Assembly (NCBI GenBank): GCA_015350385.1 | Contig: WNKI01000004.1 | Location: forward strand, 3,376,855-3,440,854 | Source of the DNA: Aculops lycopersici | Taxonomy: Eukaryota; Arthropoda; Arachnida; Trombidiformes; Eriophyidae | Reading direction: 5' to 3' | Length of the DNA: 64,000 nt | Part shown: positions 1-13,305 of the stretch, in pieces | Layout: each line of letters opens with the position of its first letter | Numbering within the stretch: position 1 is the stretch's first letter | Translations under genes and position numbers: made by a program | Notes under the pieces: generated by a model | What the model was told of the DNA's origin: nothing | Seen by the model: the letters and a program-made list of their open reading frames with translations, nothing else | The model's database searches: none

Positions 1-196
1 CGGGTTGTGAACTGACAGGTAGTTGGACAGTCGAATATTTGAACGAGCAGTCGAATGTATGAGTGTGAAAATCACTGCATGCTCATGATTCGAAGGCCCA
101 AGTTGGCTGTTGAACTAAATGTTGGTTTATCTGTTTGGCCATCACTGTCGCTCGCTCTTTTACTCAATAGCTTACCATCTAAAACTCGATGATAGC

Positions 197-231
197 GGTG
201 TGCCTCTCAACTTCCGGTTGAGAGGCACACC
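197..231. repeat. Perfect short foldback, 15-bp arms, 5-nt loop
   Basis: Positions 197-211 (GGTGTGCCTCTCAAC) are exactly complementary to 217-231, with a loop TTCCG at 212-216. No poly-T tail or flanking gene suggests a terminator. The geometry matches a second perfect foldback at 53894-53928. Confidence 0.9.
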
Positions 232-3200
232 ACTAACTCGCCCACTAAACCAACCAGCTAACTAGCGTAACAAGCTGGCCGCTGAATGTTGTTTCTGTCA
301 GACGTGACTCTTGGCGTCGCCATTCCCGCTTTTCGCTTTCCGGCCGCCCACCTGGCGAAACTCCAGCTTGACGCGCTTTTTTCGCGCGTCGTCCCCTCTC
401 CTACACAGCGGCCCCTGAAAAACTCAATCTTCTGTCCTGTGAGCAAACTAGCCGGCCACCTGGTCGTCTGGCTGGTCGTCAATGTGCTTGAAATTAACCT
501 GAAACGCACCTGGAGCGAGTGAAATAGAAATGTAGATGAAAGCACAGGGAAAAATAAATCTGCTAAACAGTAGGCGAAGGGTAGTGGTTGTCTGGTGGTC
601 GCCGGTGGTTGGTTGTACTTGCCTCCTGCTGCTACTATCTCAACCCACCAACCAACACAAACCCCGACCGCAACCTCGAGGCCACGAGTTTTATGTTTCG
701 CTTTAGTTCCACCCTGTTAGTCAGTACGACGGCAGAGAGACTCGCTGCTAGTGGTCTAAATTGAATCGCTGGCCGGCCAGCTAGCTCGCCTACCGACTAG
801 CTAACATACCAGCTAACGCAATCGATCGACGCTAACGGCAGTCCCAGCTCTCGTCGTTGGCGCTGATTTCCGGTTTGCTCACTGGGGAGAACTTTTCATT
901 AAACTCGCGCTTTGCGAGCGAGGCGCTGAGAGTGGCGCCACCACACTAACCAAGCGGGCGGTTTCCTCTCTCCCAACCGGAAGCCAGCAACTCACGGTGC
1001 ACTTTAAGTTGTAGTTGGGGCTGGAGTTTTCAGTTGAGTTTAGTTTAGTTCGGTTGGGTTTGGTTCGTTACAGTTCAGTTCAGCGAGAAGGGAAGAGAGA
1101 AGCATAACAAAATAGTGGAATAACAAACTGGTGGTAGCAAGCAATTGACAGCAGGCAACAAGCGACCACTACGCTCATCGTGGTGGTCGTGGTGGTCGTG
1201 GTCGTCGTAAAATCAATATAAACTCTCCGCCGTCAGCTCACTGGCCATCAATCAGGCGTCGGACTTTTTAAGCTCACAGGACGAGCGAGAGACGGGGAGC
1301 ATAATACCTGGCCATTGGTTGTTTCAACAAAACCGGAAGTTTGCTTCATCCGAATCCATGCCTCAATTTGGGCCCCAATTCGCGTCTATTTGCCAGCACA
1401 GTGGCTGGAAGTTGGCTCGCTGAGCACTCTATTCGTTTGATCTATTCTCTCGCTCTCGCTGATGGAGCCACTAGATTGGTTTATGTACTAGTCTCTCGGC
1501 GGCCAATGGGAGTCTGGCAAGACGTCATTAGCATGCAGACTTTTCCGCTTCCGCTTCCACTCAAGCTTCCTCCTTCCCCTCCTAAGGGTCCCTCGAGTCT
1601 TTGATATTCTGTGAGCTCGACTTTCTTCATCGCTAGTCAGCGAGAGCAGACAGAATAATGAATGAATCAAAAGCCACTCGCTTGGCATCTGGGCGCACAG
1701 TGCGAGGAGCGCCGCCACCAAAAGGTTTGGCCGGCGCATTTGTCGCTAGGCGACGATGAGTCAGCGACTACGACTACGACTACAGCGACTGTCCAGCAAT
1801 TGGCTATTTTTTTCTAGTAAGACTGCTTTTTCGCCCTTTCCGTTGGTTGGTCGACCCGCCAGCCGGCCATTCACATAGCGAGAGTATGAGTAAAGTATTT
1901 GTTCGGACAAGTAAAAAGTACGACTCGACTAGCCACCCAGTACTCCTTTTTACTCTAGTCTCCGAGAATCCTCGTTCCCACTATTGCCACTCCCCCTCGA
2001 CTCGTGCGAGGTCCCATAGCCCGATCATCCCGATCCATGGGCTCACATCGCTACCTCCAACAGTATTATCAGTCCCATTGTTTCAGTCTGATGCGAATGG
2101 TGATACTGCAGCTGGTGCTTCCAACGCGGGATTACACGTACAGACTAGTCAGCTGGTTGCTCGAAGACACTGAGACCAAGCTCCAACCACCGGTCGGTTG
2201 TTGGTTGGCCTTTGCGCGGTGCCTCGTGGAAGTCAATAGCAGATTGATAGACTCCACTCAGTGGCGAGTATCTATCTATCTCTCGACTGGCAAGCATTCG
2301 AGCGCAAAACGGCGGCGATCTAATTTGGCAGCGAGAGAAGAGCGACTCGCTCGTGTCCTTACGTCACAATCGTAACTCTTTTTCTCTTGTAGCCCTCAAC
2401 CCAGTGAAATGGTTGCAGCCAAGCGATGCGTTGATAACTCAATGGAATCAAAATGAATAGAATAGATTTCATCGCTAGGCACTCCGCTCACTCGCTTGAT
2501 GGCTGGCGGGCAAATTATCGCGCCGGTGTTTTCGTGTGTATCCCTCTAGTTGCTGTTTGCTGGTTGTTGGTCGCTGCCAGATAACTGGGAGCGAATAGTG
2601 ATAATGAGTGCATTGGATTTTTCTCTATGTGTCAGTTGGCCAGTCGGCGAGTCGATCAATGTGTCCATCACAAAAGCATCAGCAGCAGCAGTTGGCAACT
2701 GCCTGGTGAAACAGAGTGGCCACCAAAATAATGACACGACAAGCGAATCCAATTTACTGTCTGTTGGCACTTGTTGTTGCTTCTGCTTTCCCTGCTGCCG
2801 CTAGCCGACGCCAGAGATGCAAATTGATTTGGGCCGCCTGCTTTGCCTCGCCTCGCGTATGAAAGGGCAAGCTCGGAGTGACGTTAATTTTATGAGCAGC
2901 AGCATTAGCATCATCGGTAACCGCAACTGAAGAACAAACCAGCAAACTCAACTCCACCGACCAAAGCAACAACAACAACAGCAACAAAATACGAAACATG
3001 AACTCGTCGCGGTTTTGCTGCCTGGCGACGTGTAATTGGCCGCTCACGTAGTTTTCGAGGCCGAGTTTCCTTTGAGTTGCGTCACTCGCTACGTGAGCTT
3101 GTAGCTGGTAGCAACAACAACCACCACTACGGTGCGAGCGATTGTTGTGTCCAACCAGAAGAGCAGGAGGAGAAAAAGAAGCGCTTTGATCATTTGTAAG

Positions 3201-3220
3201 GACGACGACGACGACGACGA
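3201..3220. repeat. GAC trinucleotide microsatellite
   Basis: About six to seven GAC units in non-coding DNA. Confidence 0.85.
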
Positions 3221-6200
3221 AAAAGTGACGATGATCAATTGACTAGTTCCTCTTTGTTGACTTTGTCATTTTTAGCCGCAGCACTTTCGCCCTTTTCGCC
3301 GCTTTCCAGCAAGCAGCTAACCGGAAGGAAGTTGCGAAAATCAATCAAATCTAGCTGAGCCAAATCCATATCCAGAAGCAAGAGCAATCTTTTTTCCAAG
3401 TCCCGTTAGCGAGTCACGAGTTTCACTTGTCGGTGTTATTGCTAATGCCAGTGCTCGCTATTGCCTGCCCTCGTGTAGGCCACTGGATTATCCCTGTGGC
3501 GCCTCGCCGTCAGCCAAGGTTATTTGCATCTACTCTTTGGGAAGTAACACGGTTTCGAATTTAAACTCGCCCGTGAATAGAGGATCAAAGAGTCATTTGC
3601 AGGATAACAGATTGGTGCTTTCGAGCATTTCCAGCTGCAATCGCTCACCTGCTGGCACCTGCAGCATAACTGGCTAGCCAAAAATAGTGCCTGCAAAGTG
3701 GTCGCTGGTCACGCTCTCTCTCTGTCTCTATTCTTTTCACTGACCGAAGCGAGGCTAACGCCGAACAGGTGAATCGAGCTCAGTCCAGAAGTGGAGACTG
3801 ACCTGAGGGCGGGAAGATGATAAATCGATTACGTGGCCACCTTTTGAATGCGCCCACGACGACGACGGCCAAAAGCGCCACAAAGCCAAGTGGCCGGAGG
3901 AGGCCGAGCGAGGCCCAATCGCGTGGCACCGCTCATCTCCTCCATCTAGCTAGCACATGCCTTTTGGTCAGCCGCCATTTGTGTCGTTTGGCGAGAACAG
4001 TGCAAGGAATTTGACAAAAAGGTGTCCTTTTTTTAGTGAGAGGATAACGTAACTTTCTCTCTCTTTCTTTCTCTCTCTCGCATCACGGGGAAACCCAAAA
4101 CTTGTGGCCGAAATTGTTTGTCATTTTAGTCGGCGATTGGGGCCGTTGGAAGGGAAAATACCTTCTCTCTCTTCTAGTGAGTGGCGTGGGCGTCGCCAAG
4201 GGCTGCGCCACTTCCTTCTCCGTGCAGGTGGTGGCGTTTTGCAATCGCCGACTGGCTATCTAGCGACCATGACCACAACGAGCGAAGAAAAGTGGCAAGC
4301 AACCAGCAAGTAAAAGCCTTCAACCTTCGTGCCCAATAATTCAATTGGCCCAATAAAATGATAATAATAATAATACACAACAACTAACCACTAGGTCCAT
4401 CACTAGGATCCCATCGCTGCCACTTGGTATGTGTAGAAAAAAACTCAAGTCTTCTAACCGTTTGCAGGTTTCCTGCAAATTGCCCTCGATGTCGATGATT
4501 GGAGCCGAGTTGGTGGCAAGCCTCATCACGCAAGTATAACGAGATTTTTCTCCTCGTTGTTGGAAACAACCTTTTCCTCCCCTCCTCTTCCTCTATCCTG
4601 ACATTCGAATCAATTGATTCGAACGCTTGCGGGACAATCAAACTAGCAACCCAACTGCGATCGACTGATGGGCCTCTGCGCCGAGGATGCCGATGACGAC
4701 GATTATGATTGTGCAACAATGGCACCCAATCGGCTCGCCGACCGACCGACTAGCCCGCCAGTCGCGCCTCTTAGCGCTTCAGGTCACGGACTTGACGACG
4801 ACGACTCAATTTAGCGCCTGTGTTGTGTGTGTGTGCGTTTGTGTGCCTTTCGAGTCAGAGGCCAGTAGGTAGAGACCACCACTGAGCTGGTGATGCGGCC
4901 GCCGCATTAGTCTGGGGCCATAGTTGCCACTGCTGATGCAGCAGGAGTAGCTCCGGCGGCAAGTCGCTAGGTGCTCGCCTGCCGGCCAACGTCCGCGCCC
5001 AATTATGTCGATTGAATTAGAGTTGGAGGCTGACGTCTTTCACTTGCAAAGGCCATAGCTACCAAAACGACCACCGCAAGCAGCAACCCTAAAAAGCACC
5101 ACCACCACCAATCAGCTGATTGGTCAGCTGACTCAACTGAGTGCCGTCGACTCGGCGGTGGCCGCCGAGAGTTGGATGCTTGCAAAAGTTTCTCAGACCC
5201 AAGCGAAATGTCAATGCCGAGTTGAGGCTTGAATGCTGGTGCAGGATCATAAGGTGAGGCTAGAGAGAAAGAGGAGGGGAGTGGAGTGGAGTGGAAAAGT
5301 TGACGACACAAGACAGACTTACACACATTCAATGGCGCATCTTGTCTCTCCACCAGCCAACCCAAGGAGTTCGAGTTGCACCGCACATTAGTTTGTGATA
5401 TAATTTGCGAACCTGCAAAGAGGAAGAGAGAGAGAGAGAGACACACACAAATATTCGCAAGAAAGTAGGTGAGTTTCTCTTCGGAATTAAGATCTGGGCG
5501 GCAGATGGACGAAGATTCGCTCGCTATCTCATGCTGCAGGTAGGCGGCAGTTTGCTAGTCACCTGCCGCCTGCTTACTTGGCGAGCAGCGCCAGCCGAGT
5601 GACGTAATGATAATATTGCGCGACAAAGTTAGCTCGGCTGGAGCCTGAGTGCGTCGTCATAATGAACTTTGTTTCATGTGCTAGCTGTGCGCTCTCAGTC
5701 CTGCTTCCTCGCGACGCTAGTAGTTGTAGTGACGTCGCAATTGCAACCTTAAGTTTATGTTACCACCGTCGCCGTAGCTAACCTCGAGTTGCGACAACAT
5801 TGAAACTGAATTGCAAACTGAAACTTACCGATGCACAAGCAAGTCTCACTGGGCGACAACTGCCGCTGCCGCCGCCGCCGCCACCACCGACTTCCTTGCT
5901 GGAGAAACAGGTAACCTGGCGGCGCCCAATTACCAGACGCGGTGGGCCCGACGAGGCCGCGGGCGCTGGAGTCGGTGGCAGCGGGAAAAGTAACAGCAAC
6001 TGGAGTAACAACAACGATAGCGACAACTACCACGACGGTGCCACTTCCTCTAATTAAATCATGTCACTTGCAGCGCGACACTCCAGGCTCTTCGCGCGCT
6101 TAAAGCTCGCTCTCCGGTCCAACTGGTGCGGCTGCCAGGTGAACCGATTATATCGGCGTCGTGCCGGAAGTGGGTCGACGGCGGCGGCTTGTGCCACTGT

Positions 6201-8537
6201 AGTGCGCCAACTCAGGACAGTGTGTCGAGTGGAAAACATCTCGAGCGCCAGCTTGGCGGCTACTTTGCGCTGGATTTGTCTCGAGAGACTTAAAACTTGG
6301 AGGAGAGTGGAAGGTCCACTGTACCCTCGACCCAACCGGATGTCGCATGATTAATTGACTTCAAGGCGCCGGTGGTGGCGACTCGCCGCAAGATAGTCTA
6401 GGATCTTGGATAGGTGTAAAGATGAAATTAATGTTGTGGTCAGAATCAAATTAGTCGAGCCCATTCCTGACCTCTACCTCCTGCCCGGTCCGGTAGTCGG
6501 TCTTCGGTTATGCATCAGTCTCGAGTTGGACTCTCGAGTGGTCCAGTCGTCTGCCCTCGAAGAGACGTGCTCAAGTTACTCACTGTCTCACTGGCATTCA
6601 AGCTCAAGCTCAACAAAATGAACGAATTAGACACCAACTGAATTGAATGAGTATAATGAAGAGAGACAATAATAATAATAATAACCATAGTAATGAGCAT
6701 AATATTAATGATTATTATTATGATGGTAATGATGTCATTGTTTACCGAACTGCTGCTGCTATGTTGACGACAGCAACAACTAGCCACCGCGACAACACCG
6801 ATAGCAAAGAAGAACCACCACCAAAAACCGCCGACCGACTCGTTCCACACTTGGGGACTATCGAGCAAAAGCGAAAGCGGAAATGGAAATGAAAATGGAA
6901 GTGGCAGTCGAATCGGAACCAGGGGCTTGCACATCGGCCCGCGACTTGCCAAGACTAACCGCACAGGAAAGTGTGCTCCATTCAATGGAGCATCTAATTA
7001 TAATTGAATGGCCTTATCATACTAACAACAATAATAATAATCATAATTTACTTGTGCTCGTGATCGTGCTAACGGCGCGCCGCCAGTGGTTCTGCCGACA
7101 ATCCGAGCACACCTCTCGCTTGGCCGCAGATTGTAAAGCTGACCAAATAATTCCATAACCACTATACTCACCTTGGCCCATTTAGTTTCACTATTCCGTC
7201 GGCTTCTTCTTGTTGGTTGTTGAAAATTAACTTAGCTTTTATTCGATTAACTGGCTTCTCAAACTTTCTGCCTCTTGCACTTCGATTTGGACTGATTCTC
7301 CTTCTTTCCATATAAAACTTTCAGTGAAATGGTTTAAATTTCCTCTCAAACTTGAGCTGCTTTTAAATCAGCTGTATCAAAAGTGTAAAGTTGGATTCGC
7401 CACTCGCCGATGCCACTACTGAGCTGAGCTGAGCTAAAGCCAAATCGGATCGCATGGAAAAGCCAGCGGGCTGAGTGAAAATTGGACAGACTAACCGACC
7501 GGAAGTGGAATTGATGCTCCAACAGAAAGTTGCAATGTGAACTAGCGAGCTAGCTATTGGCCAATTGTTAGTCTCACTAGTGACTACTGACTTTTATTCT
7601 GATTCTATTTGCCGCTATCGTTGCCACGCTGAGGATTTACCAGCTTCATCTCCCTCGTCCACCATGTTGTTGCAACTCTTTCCCTTACTCTCTCTTTCTC
7701 TCTCACTCCCTCTCTAGTTACTCGCTGCCAGTCCGTTCGCGCTTGTTACTAAAAGTCTACTGACACACCAAACGGAGAGAGCCGAGTAGCAGCAGCAGTA
7801 GCGTTTCCAGTGGCGGCGCGAGCAAAATCAGCTCACGAGGTTAGTGGTTTAGCTAGTTGGCCAGTCGGCAAGCTAGACGGAAAGCGAGACAGTGAGTGAG
7901 TGAGTGGATGGTAAGAGCCCATGGCAGCAGTTGCGACAAAAAGACACGCTGCTTTTGGAAACGCTACGCAACAATGACAGCTAAATGTGAGGCCCGCCGA
8001 CGAGCAACATAAGCCGGCATTTGCACGGCGACTGCGCACAGCCCGCGAGCTTGCGGGGTCGCTAGGTACCCATCGTTCCCTCTACCTTTCTTTGCCTCCA
8101 GATTGGCGAGCTTGCTTCACATGGTCAAATACTTGTCCTCTCTGTCGGTAGCTAGCTTGGCATTGAGCTAGCTGGCTTGACAAATGTCGGCCTAAAGGAT
8201 AGCCAGCCAGCCAGCCAACCAACAAGTCAAAAGATTTCCCTCACTCAATCGTCGCTCCCCTACTCCCCTAACGGTGATTTTTGATTTGTCAGCTCTTTTT
8301 AATCAGCCACAAAAGCAGCGGTTACTGCAGTATAGCATAAGACAACGGCAGACAAATCGATTCTCAGGTAGAGGAGGGTAAACTGCATCGTGATAATAGG
8401 AATAAAGAAAGTGGAAAGCCAAACAAACTAGTCGATTGCTGACGCGGATGTTATTATTGCTGTTGTTGTTGTCCTGGCTGCAAATGGACCCCACGACTTC
8501 CTGTCCGTTGGATTCGCATATGACAAACGCCCTCGTC

Positions 8538-8573
8538 CCATTTAGTTTAGTCCTGCCTGACTAGACTAAATGG
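8538..8573. repeat. Short foldback, 15-bp arms with one mismatch, 6-nt loop
   Basis: Arm 8538-8552 (CCATTTAGTTTAGTC) pairs with 8559-8573 except at one position; the loop is 8553-8558. No coding context. Confidence 0.85.
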
Positions 8574-10184
8574 AACCAAACGGAACCAAACAAAACCGTC
8601 AAGCTGAACGAAACTCGCCGCTCGTCGAGTTTACTAATTTGCCATTCAAGTGGCTCGTTTCATTGCCGACTCGACTAGACTCAACTCAACCCGACACAAG
8701 CTTTCCCTTTCAACGTGCCACAACAAATAGCAACTAGCTTACCAACTAGCAAGCGAACCAATTGCAGTGTATAAATTGAAAACCGATTGGCAAGAGCCAT
8801 CTAGCCGCTCGATAGACCACCAAGCAACCAATCGACTGACTGACTTACTGTGAACTGGAACAAACAAGCGCCAAATTCGACAATCGAACAAACTAATTCA
8901 CGTTTGTTTTCTTCCAGCTTGACACTAGCATGTTGAGTTGAGTCGAGTCGAGTTGCCAGTAGTGTGCGGCCAATGCGGCGACCGGAAGTGGCACGTAGTG
9001 CCCAAAAGGAAGCAGTAAATTTCTGCTGGCTAATAAGCGAGTCAAGTTGGCCGAATAGAATTGAGTCTTTGGAAGTCAGAGTTGCGCAACAACACCAACA
9101 GCAGCAGCAACAGCGTAACAATAAGAACCAACAACTTGCTAACGGGGAATGTGAAACTTTCTTGGGTTTTTGGCATAGCGCATAGCGCCTTACCAAGAGC
9201 TAGAGCATTGGCGGCGTCCTGGCAACTAAACTTGTGAGCCGACCAACAACAAACTCAATGTTAACACTCGTCGTGGTCCTCGTCATTCCACTTCTCCATC
9301 TCAGTCGACAAGGACAATGATCATCTTGACTAACCAGCCAACCGAACGGACTCTTAACTTCGGAGCTCGAAACTCTCTGTCCCGACTAACCGAGACAAAG
9401 ACAGAAAGTGAGGCCACTATGAGGAGAGAGAGGGAGAGAGAAACCACTTGAGTGCAAATGGAAGCAGCAGCAGCAAGGCAAACAAGTGGCGAGCAAATTC
9501 TGTTGAATTTGACTTAGCTTGGCGAAACGCAACGCTAACTTGATTGCCTCTGAAAGCCATTGGTTTGTTTGTTGGCTTGGTCGCCGTGGGCACTGGTTAT
9601 GGCAAACTTGTTATAGCAACCCACTGGTCGCGGCCGCTAGCCACTTGGATCTCAGGTGAGTCGAGTGGCGCTTGTTGTCTGCTAGTCCGTGCTGTTGAGT
9701 TGGGCCCAAACGAGCAAAGCCAAAAGAAACCAACGTCGTTATGCAAACAATGCCAACGAGTCGACCAATGGGCCGACTTGTCCGCCGCTGAGCTTGAGTC
9801 GAAATTGAGCTGGAACCGATAGTTTGCCATCAAAAAGAGCCAACAAAACTATCGATTTGGCCATTCAGCTTGCAAGCTAGCTCAAATTGATCGCAGCGAC
9901 TGGTAGTAAGACAACACCAACGTTAATGATAATGATGACTGTAACAATGCAAGTAACCAAGAGGCGCAGGTAGCCTCTGGAACAGAGGTTGCCATCAGCT
10001 TGTTGGATAAAGCCGACGGGATTCGAGGGGTGCATGCACATAATGTTTGTTCGCCTTTACCTCGGATGTGTGGCTTCATTCTCTGCCCTTCCAGAAACTT
10101 ATCCACATGAATAGAATGTCTTTGATTGTTGTTTTTTCGTGCGATTTATTCAAGTTGGTCGCCAGCATGAGGCAGTCGAAATGT

Positions 10185-10215
10185 TAGTAGTAGTGGTAGT
10201 AGTAGTGGTAGTAGT
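10185..10215. repeat. TAG/TGG trinucleotide-rich tandem repeat
   Basis: A run of TAGTAGTAGTGG-type units just beyond the 3' end of the minus-strand gene that stops at 10306. Confidence 0.8.
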
Positions 10216-10305
10216 TGAATTTGTAATTTCAACAATGGAATATCGGATCATCCTAGAGTGCAAATTGTGAGGTATAATCATGATCACGACAATCATATAT
10301 TGAGC

Positions 10306-11091
10306 TCACAGATTCAGTTTTTTTGGGCTACTCCTAAATCTGCTTGGTTTCAATGTCATGGATCTGGTCACGGGTCGGTAGTTGATCTGGCCACGACGAG
10401 AATTTGCTCTCTTCCTCCGCGTCTTCTTCATGCTCTCACCCGTCGTGGAAAACGTTTGCTTGCTTAGCGCCGAGCAGGAAAGACATTGGGCAAACGACTC
10501 ATTTTGATCCGGCTCAACTTGGCTCACCTGCATCAGATCTGATAAATATTGCTTCATCAGTCGCTCCTTCTCATCAACCTTCTCCTCCTCACTATCCTCG
10601 ATCTCAACCGGCACTCGAATGCCGTCTGTGGTGATGTAAGTTGGTATACCGAATGGATTGTCTCGACACGAACCAGCTCTTGCACTCTTCAAAGCTTGTC
10701 TAGCTTCTTTCTTGACACCTAGTATTTTGTTGATCCGAAACCATTGCTCTGACTGATCCATTAGAAGGTCATGGCACTCATCGAGACTCAATCGCTGCAT
10801 AACCACCTTGGGTTGCATAAAAAGTTTTGGACTCCTAAGCGCGTCCCTATGATAGTTTCCTTGAAGCCGTAACTCTAGTCTCGGGAATGGAGAATCTTCA
10901 GGCATTATATACGATGGACATGGAGACCAGGTTGACGACTGGGTGTTCGCGGTAATTTTAATAATTTTTGTATCTGAGTCTCTACTTTCAGCTTCTATCT
11001 CGCAGGTGATGCCTCGATGTTTGGAGCACCGGTTTGTCTTGTTGGGGTGCTGATTTGAGTTATAGGCGTGATTGGTGGTTAGATGAGACAT
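10306..11091 (-). CDS. Partial paralogue of the C-terminal domain of the ZNF318-like protein
   Basis: Intact 261-residue frame starting at ATG 11091. Residues about 70-170 (PFPRLELRLQGNYH ... VPVEIEDSEEE) align with the C-terminal domain of the large protein at 16160-19831 (PFPGIELRFSGNYH ... LPVELEEDEED). Shared landmarks are the GNYH motif, a basic KVV stretch, a central W followed by two hydrophobic positions, and the closing V-x-V-E/L-P-V-E-hydrophobic-E motif. The two zinc fingers, polyglutamine and coiled-coil parts of the larger protein are absent; the rest is a basic, Ser/Arg-rich tail. I cannot name the shared domain. The frame is uninterrupted despite strong divergence, which argues for a retained short gene, but a decayed copy that happens to be open is possible. 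It lies about 5 kb downstream of its presumed parent, on the same strand, with a repeat nest between. Confidence 0.65.
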   Translation of the reverse strand: MSHLTTNHAYNSNQHPNKTNRCSKHRGITCEIEAESRDSDTKIIKITANTQSSTWSPCPSYIMPEDSPFPRLELRLQGNYHRDALRSPKLFMQPKVVMQRLSLDECHDLLMDQSEQWFRINKILGVKKEARQALKSARAGSCRDNPFGIPTYITTDGIRVPVEIEDSEEEKVDEKERLMKQYLSDLMQVSQVEPDQNESFAQCLSCSALSKQTFSTTGESMKKTRRKRANSRRGQINYRPVTRSMTLKPSRFRSSPKKLNL

Positions 11092-11663
11092 TTAGCTAGC
11101 CGCTTGTCTGTGGGATGTGTTTTTGTTTCGCTAACATATTCAATAAAAGTAATGGAATCTACTCAATCACGATGGATCTTTTATCACATGTAAACTGGAC
11201 TCAAACAACAGGTGAAAATGCCTAAATCCAACACTGAGAGGTCGGTAGAGGCACGGGTTGGACCCAACGGGGCGCCAAATAGGACGAAAAATGCAACGAA
11301 TCGACACTGGAAGACAGGGGCAGATTCTGACCCTGACCGAGTGCAATGCGAGCTGAACAACAACAACAACAAAGAATACAGAAATAAAATAATAAAAGAG
11401 CAGCCTGGGAAAACCAAACATCAATCGATTCAGCTTGATGAGCTGAATTATATGCGAAATTATATCTTGCTTCTTTTGCCCCAGTTACGAGATAGAATGG
11501 ATCAAAATTCGATCCGCAAACCTCACTCAATGGCGTGTTTCTGGGGTTTTCGGGGCTTTTTTTGAGTATTTTCCGGCTCTGTGCACTCACTATGGACCGT
11601 GGAGAACTTAAAACCTCAATAACTAATCGAATATCTAAGAGAAACATTAGGAAGCTAATGTTT

Positions 11664-11780
11664 CGTTTTCGTCACGAGTAGATGCGACCTTCAGTTTCAT
11701 GTGCTTTTCACTGGATTCTGGGTTGACCCAGGTGATGTGGTTTCGTGTTAGTGGCAACTCAAATCTTTCTCTAGGGAAAA
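11664..11780. repeat. Dispersed repeat family, copy 1
   Basis: Contains AGATGCGACC, then CAGTTTCATGTGCTTTT, ACTGGATTC and a run of the type TTGACCCAGGTGATGTG. A clear second copy is near 15462-15570 and a more diverged one near 24185-24262. No coding capacity or terminal repeat seen, so the class is unknown. Confidence 0.7.
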
Positions 11781-12739
11781 ATCAGAAGATTCGTGGAAAA
11801 CAAAAGGGTAGAGGAAGTTCGATGGCCACACTAGTCGAGCCAGGTGCGAGAGTGAGTTTGTGAACAAGGTGCAAAATGATAGGGAGGAAATGTTTTATTC
11901 AATCGTTCGATAGTTTGCACAACCTGTACCAAGCAAATGTGCTCAAAACGGACGCCCTCTGGTCCGTCTTCAAAGATGGACATTTAAGTTTGGAGATGAG
12001 AAATGGTGTCTTAAATGCTTCGTGCTTTGATAGTGCCTCTCTCCGGATGTTGGGATCTGATATCAGAGCTGTTACTCAATTAACACATTTATAATAGCCA
12101 TCTTATCCATATAGAAATTGCGATAGTAAAGCGTTAGATTGTTTTAGTTGAAAATTTGTCACCTACAATTAAATGGGGGAAACCTTGTGACACAATGAAA
12201 GCTACCACGCTTTCACCTAGACAAATAAGTGATACTACCGCTTACTTCCGGTCGAGGCCCTCTCGTCTTGCAAACACATTCAATTCACATGTCTTGTCAT
12301 TTTCTTGAAAAATAACACCTCAGCATTGAGTAGGTTGACTTACTTGCACTTGTTGCTCTTGTGTCGCAGGTGGCTCCTTGTCAGTGGCATCACCCCATCG
12401 GCTGGTTTACAACACGATAAAAAAGGCTCTAGACCAGCCGATGGAGCGATGCCTCCGCAATCAATCTTACCCTCGTTTGCACTTCACTTACGTTTGCGTC
12501 TGCATTTCCACAACCGCTGCTTCCACTTCTAGTAACATCTTCGCCCCTGACTCGATGTTCACGATAGATTGAGCATGCTAACAACAATATTGGTCCAATC
12601 AAGCTCATAGCATGACCTCGTATGCTCGATTGTCGTGTCGCTAGGTCTGTGTCTGAGTTAGGACCTTTTATGTTGATGTAAATTACACACACACCTGATA
12701 TCAAATCTATGCGCTGCTCGAGGTTTGTGTTTTTATAAA

Positions 12740-12830
12740 CCATGTCGCTGAAAGTTGACTGTGCTGAAGTTGACTTGCAAAACATCCAATCAACTTCAGC
12801 ACTTATTAAAAAAAACTTTCAGCGACATGG
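12740..12830. repeat. Small inverted repeat
   Basis: Outer arms 12740-12756 (CCATGTCGCTGAAAGTT) and 12814-12830 are perfect complements, and inner arms 12762-12773 and 12790-12801 (TCAACTTCAGCA) are also perfect. The central loop is about 16 nt, and a poly-A-like insert interrupts the right arm. Confidence 0.85.
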
Positions 12831-13305
12831 TTAGTAGAATAGGAGACCTTTCAAACTTTCAGGGTGTGGAGTTGAAGAACAATATTGGTTCAGTTTGTGG
12901 ACTATTGAAGGCTTGCAGTTTTAATGAGAGTTCACGATGTTTCCCCTTGAGAGGTGATTGAGTGTATATAATCGAAGATCTATATTCTATTTCTCAGCAG
13001 CATCATGCTCATCGCTTCTGTTCGGTCAAAGCGGAGATCGTAGTCCCAATATCTAGTCTTATAATAAACTGCAAAGTTGGAATCACTTCGGTCGAAACAA
13101 TAATGAATGACATAAATGGGCGGTAGTTTGTCGAGAGTGGTTGTGCTTTTCTTCTCCATAGTTGATTGCGAACTCACAAGTCAAACCACAACGAAATATC
13201 ATGATCCCTCTGTTGTAATTTGATATGTCTGAGCTGCTAAGATTTCCAGATACTTACCTGGCATGCCGCCGCACGGATCTTGATTGGTGTCGTCAACGAA
13301 GAGTT

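Larger units (their letters stand above)
1..10305. other. Gene-poor GC-rich region, no supported gene
   Basis: I see no convincing gene in this stretch. Open frames are short, overlap on both strands and encode low-complexity peptides without recognisable domains. The DNA is rich in CTAG-type and CCAACC/GACC-type words and trinucleotide runs, for example GAC units near 3201-3220 and AAT units near 6668 and 7030. Five copies of the ETS-like octamer CCGGAAGT/ACTTCCGG lie at 210, 1333, 6164, 7499 and 8982. The texture closely resembles the large receptor intron at 48.7-55.8 kb, so this could be an intron or distal regulatory DNA of a gene beyond the left edge. That is inference. Confidence 0.6.

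Noticed and set aside
4174..6985. Leu/Ile/Ser-rich frames of 80-156 residues on the minus strand
   Set aside because: They come from antisense AAT/GAT/GGT runs and overlap equally long plus frames; no start context, domain or codon pattern supports them.
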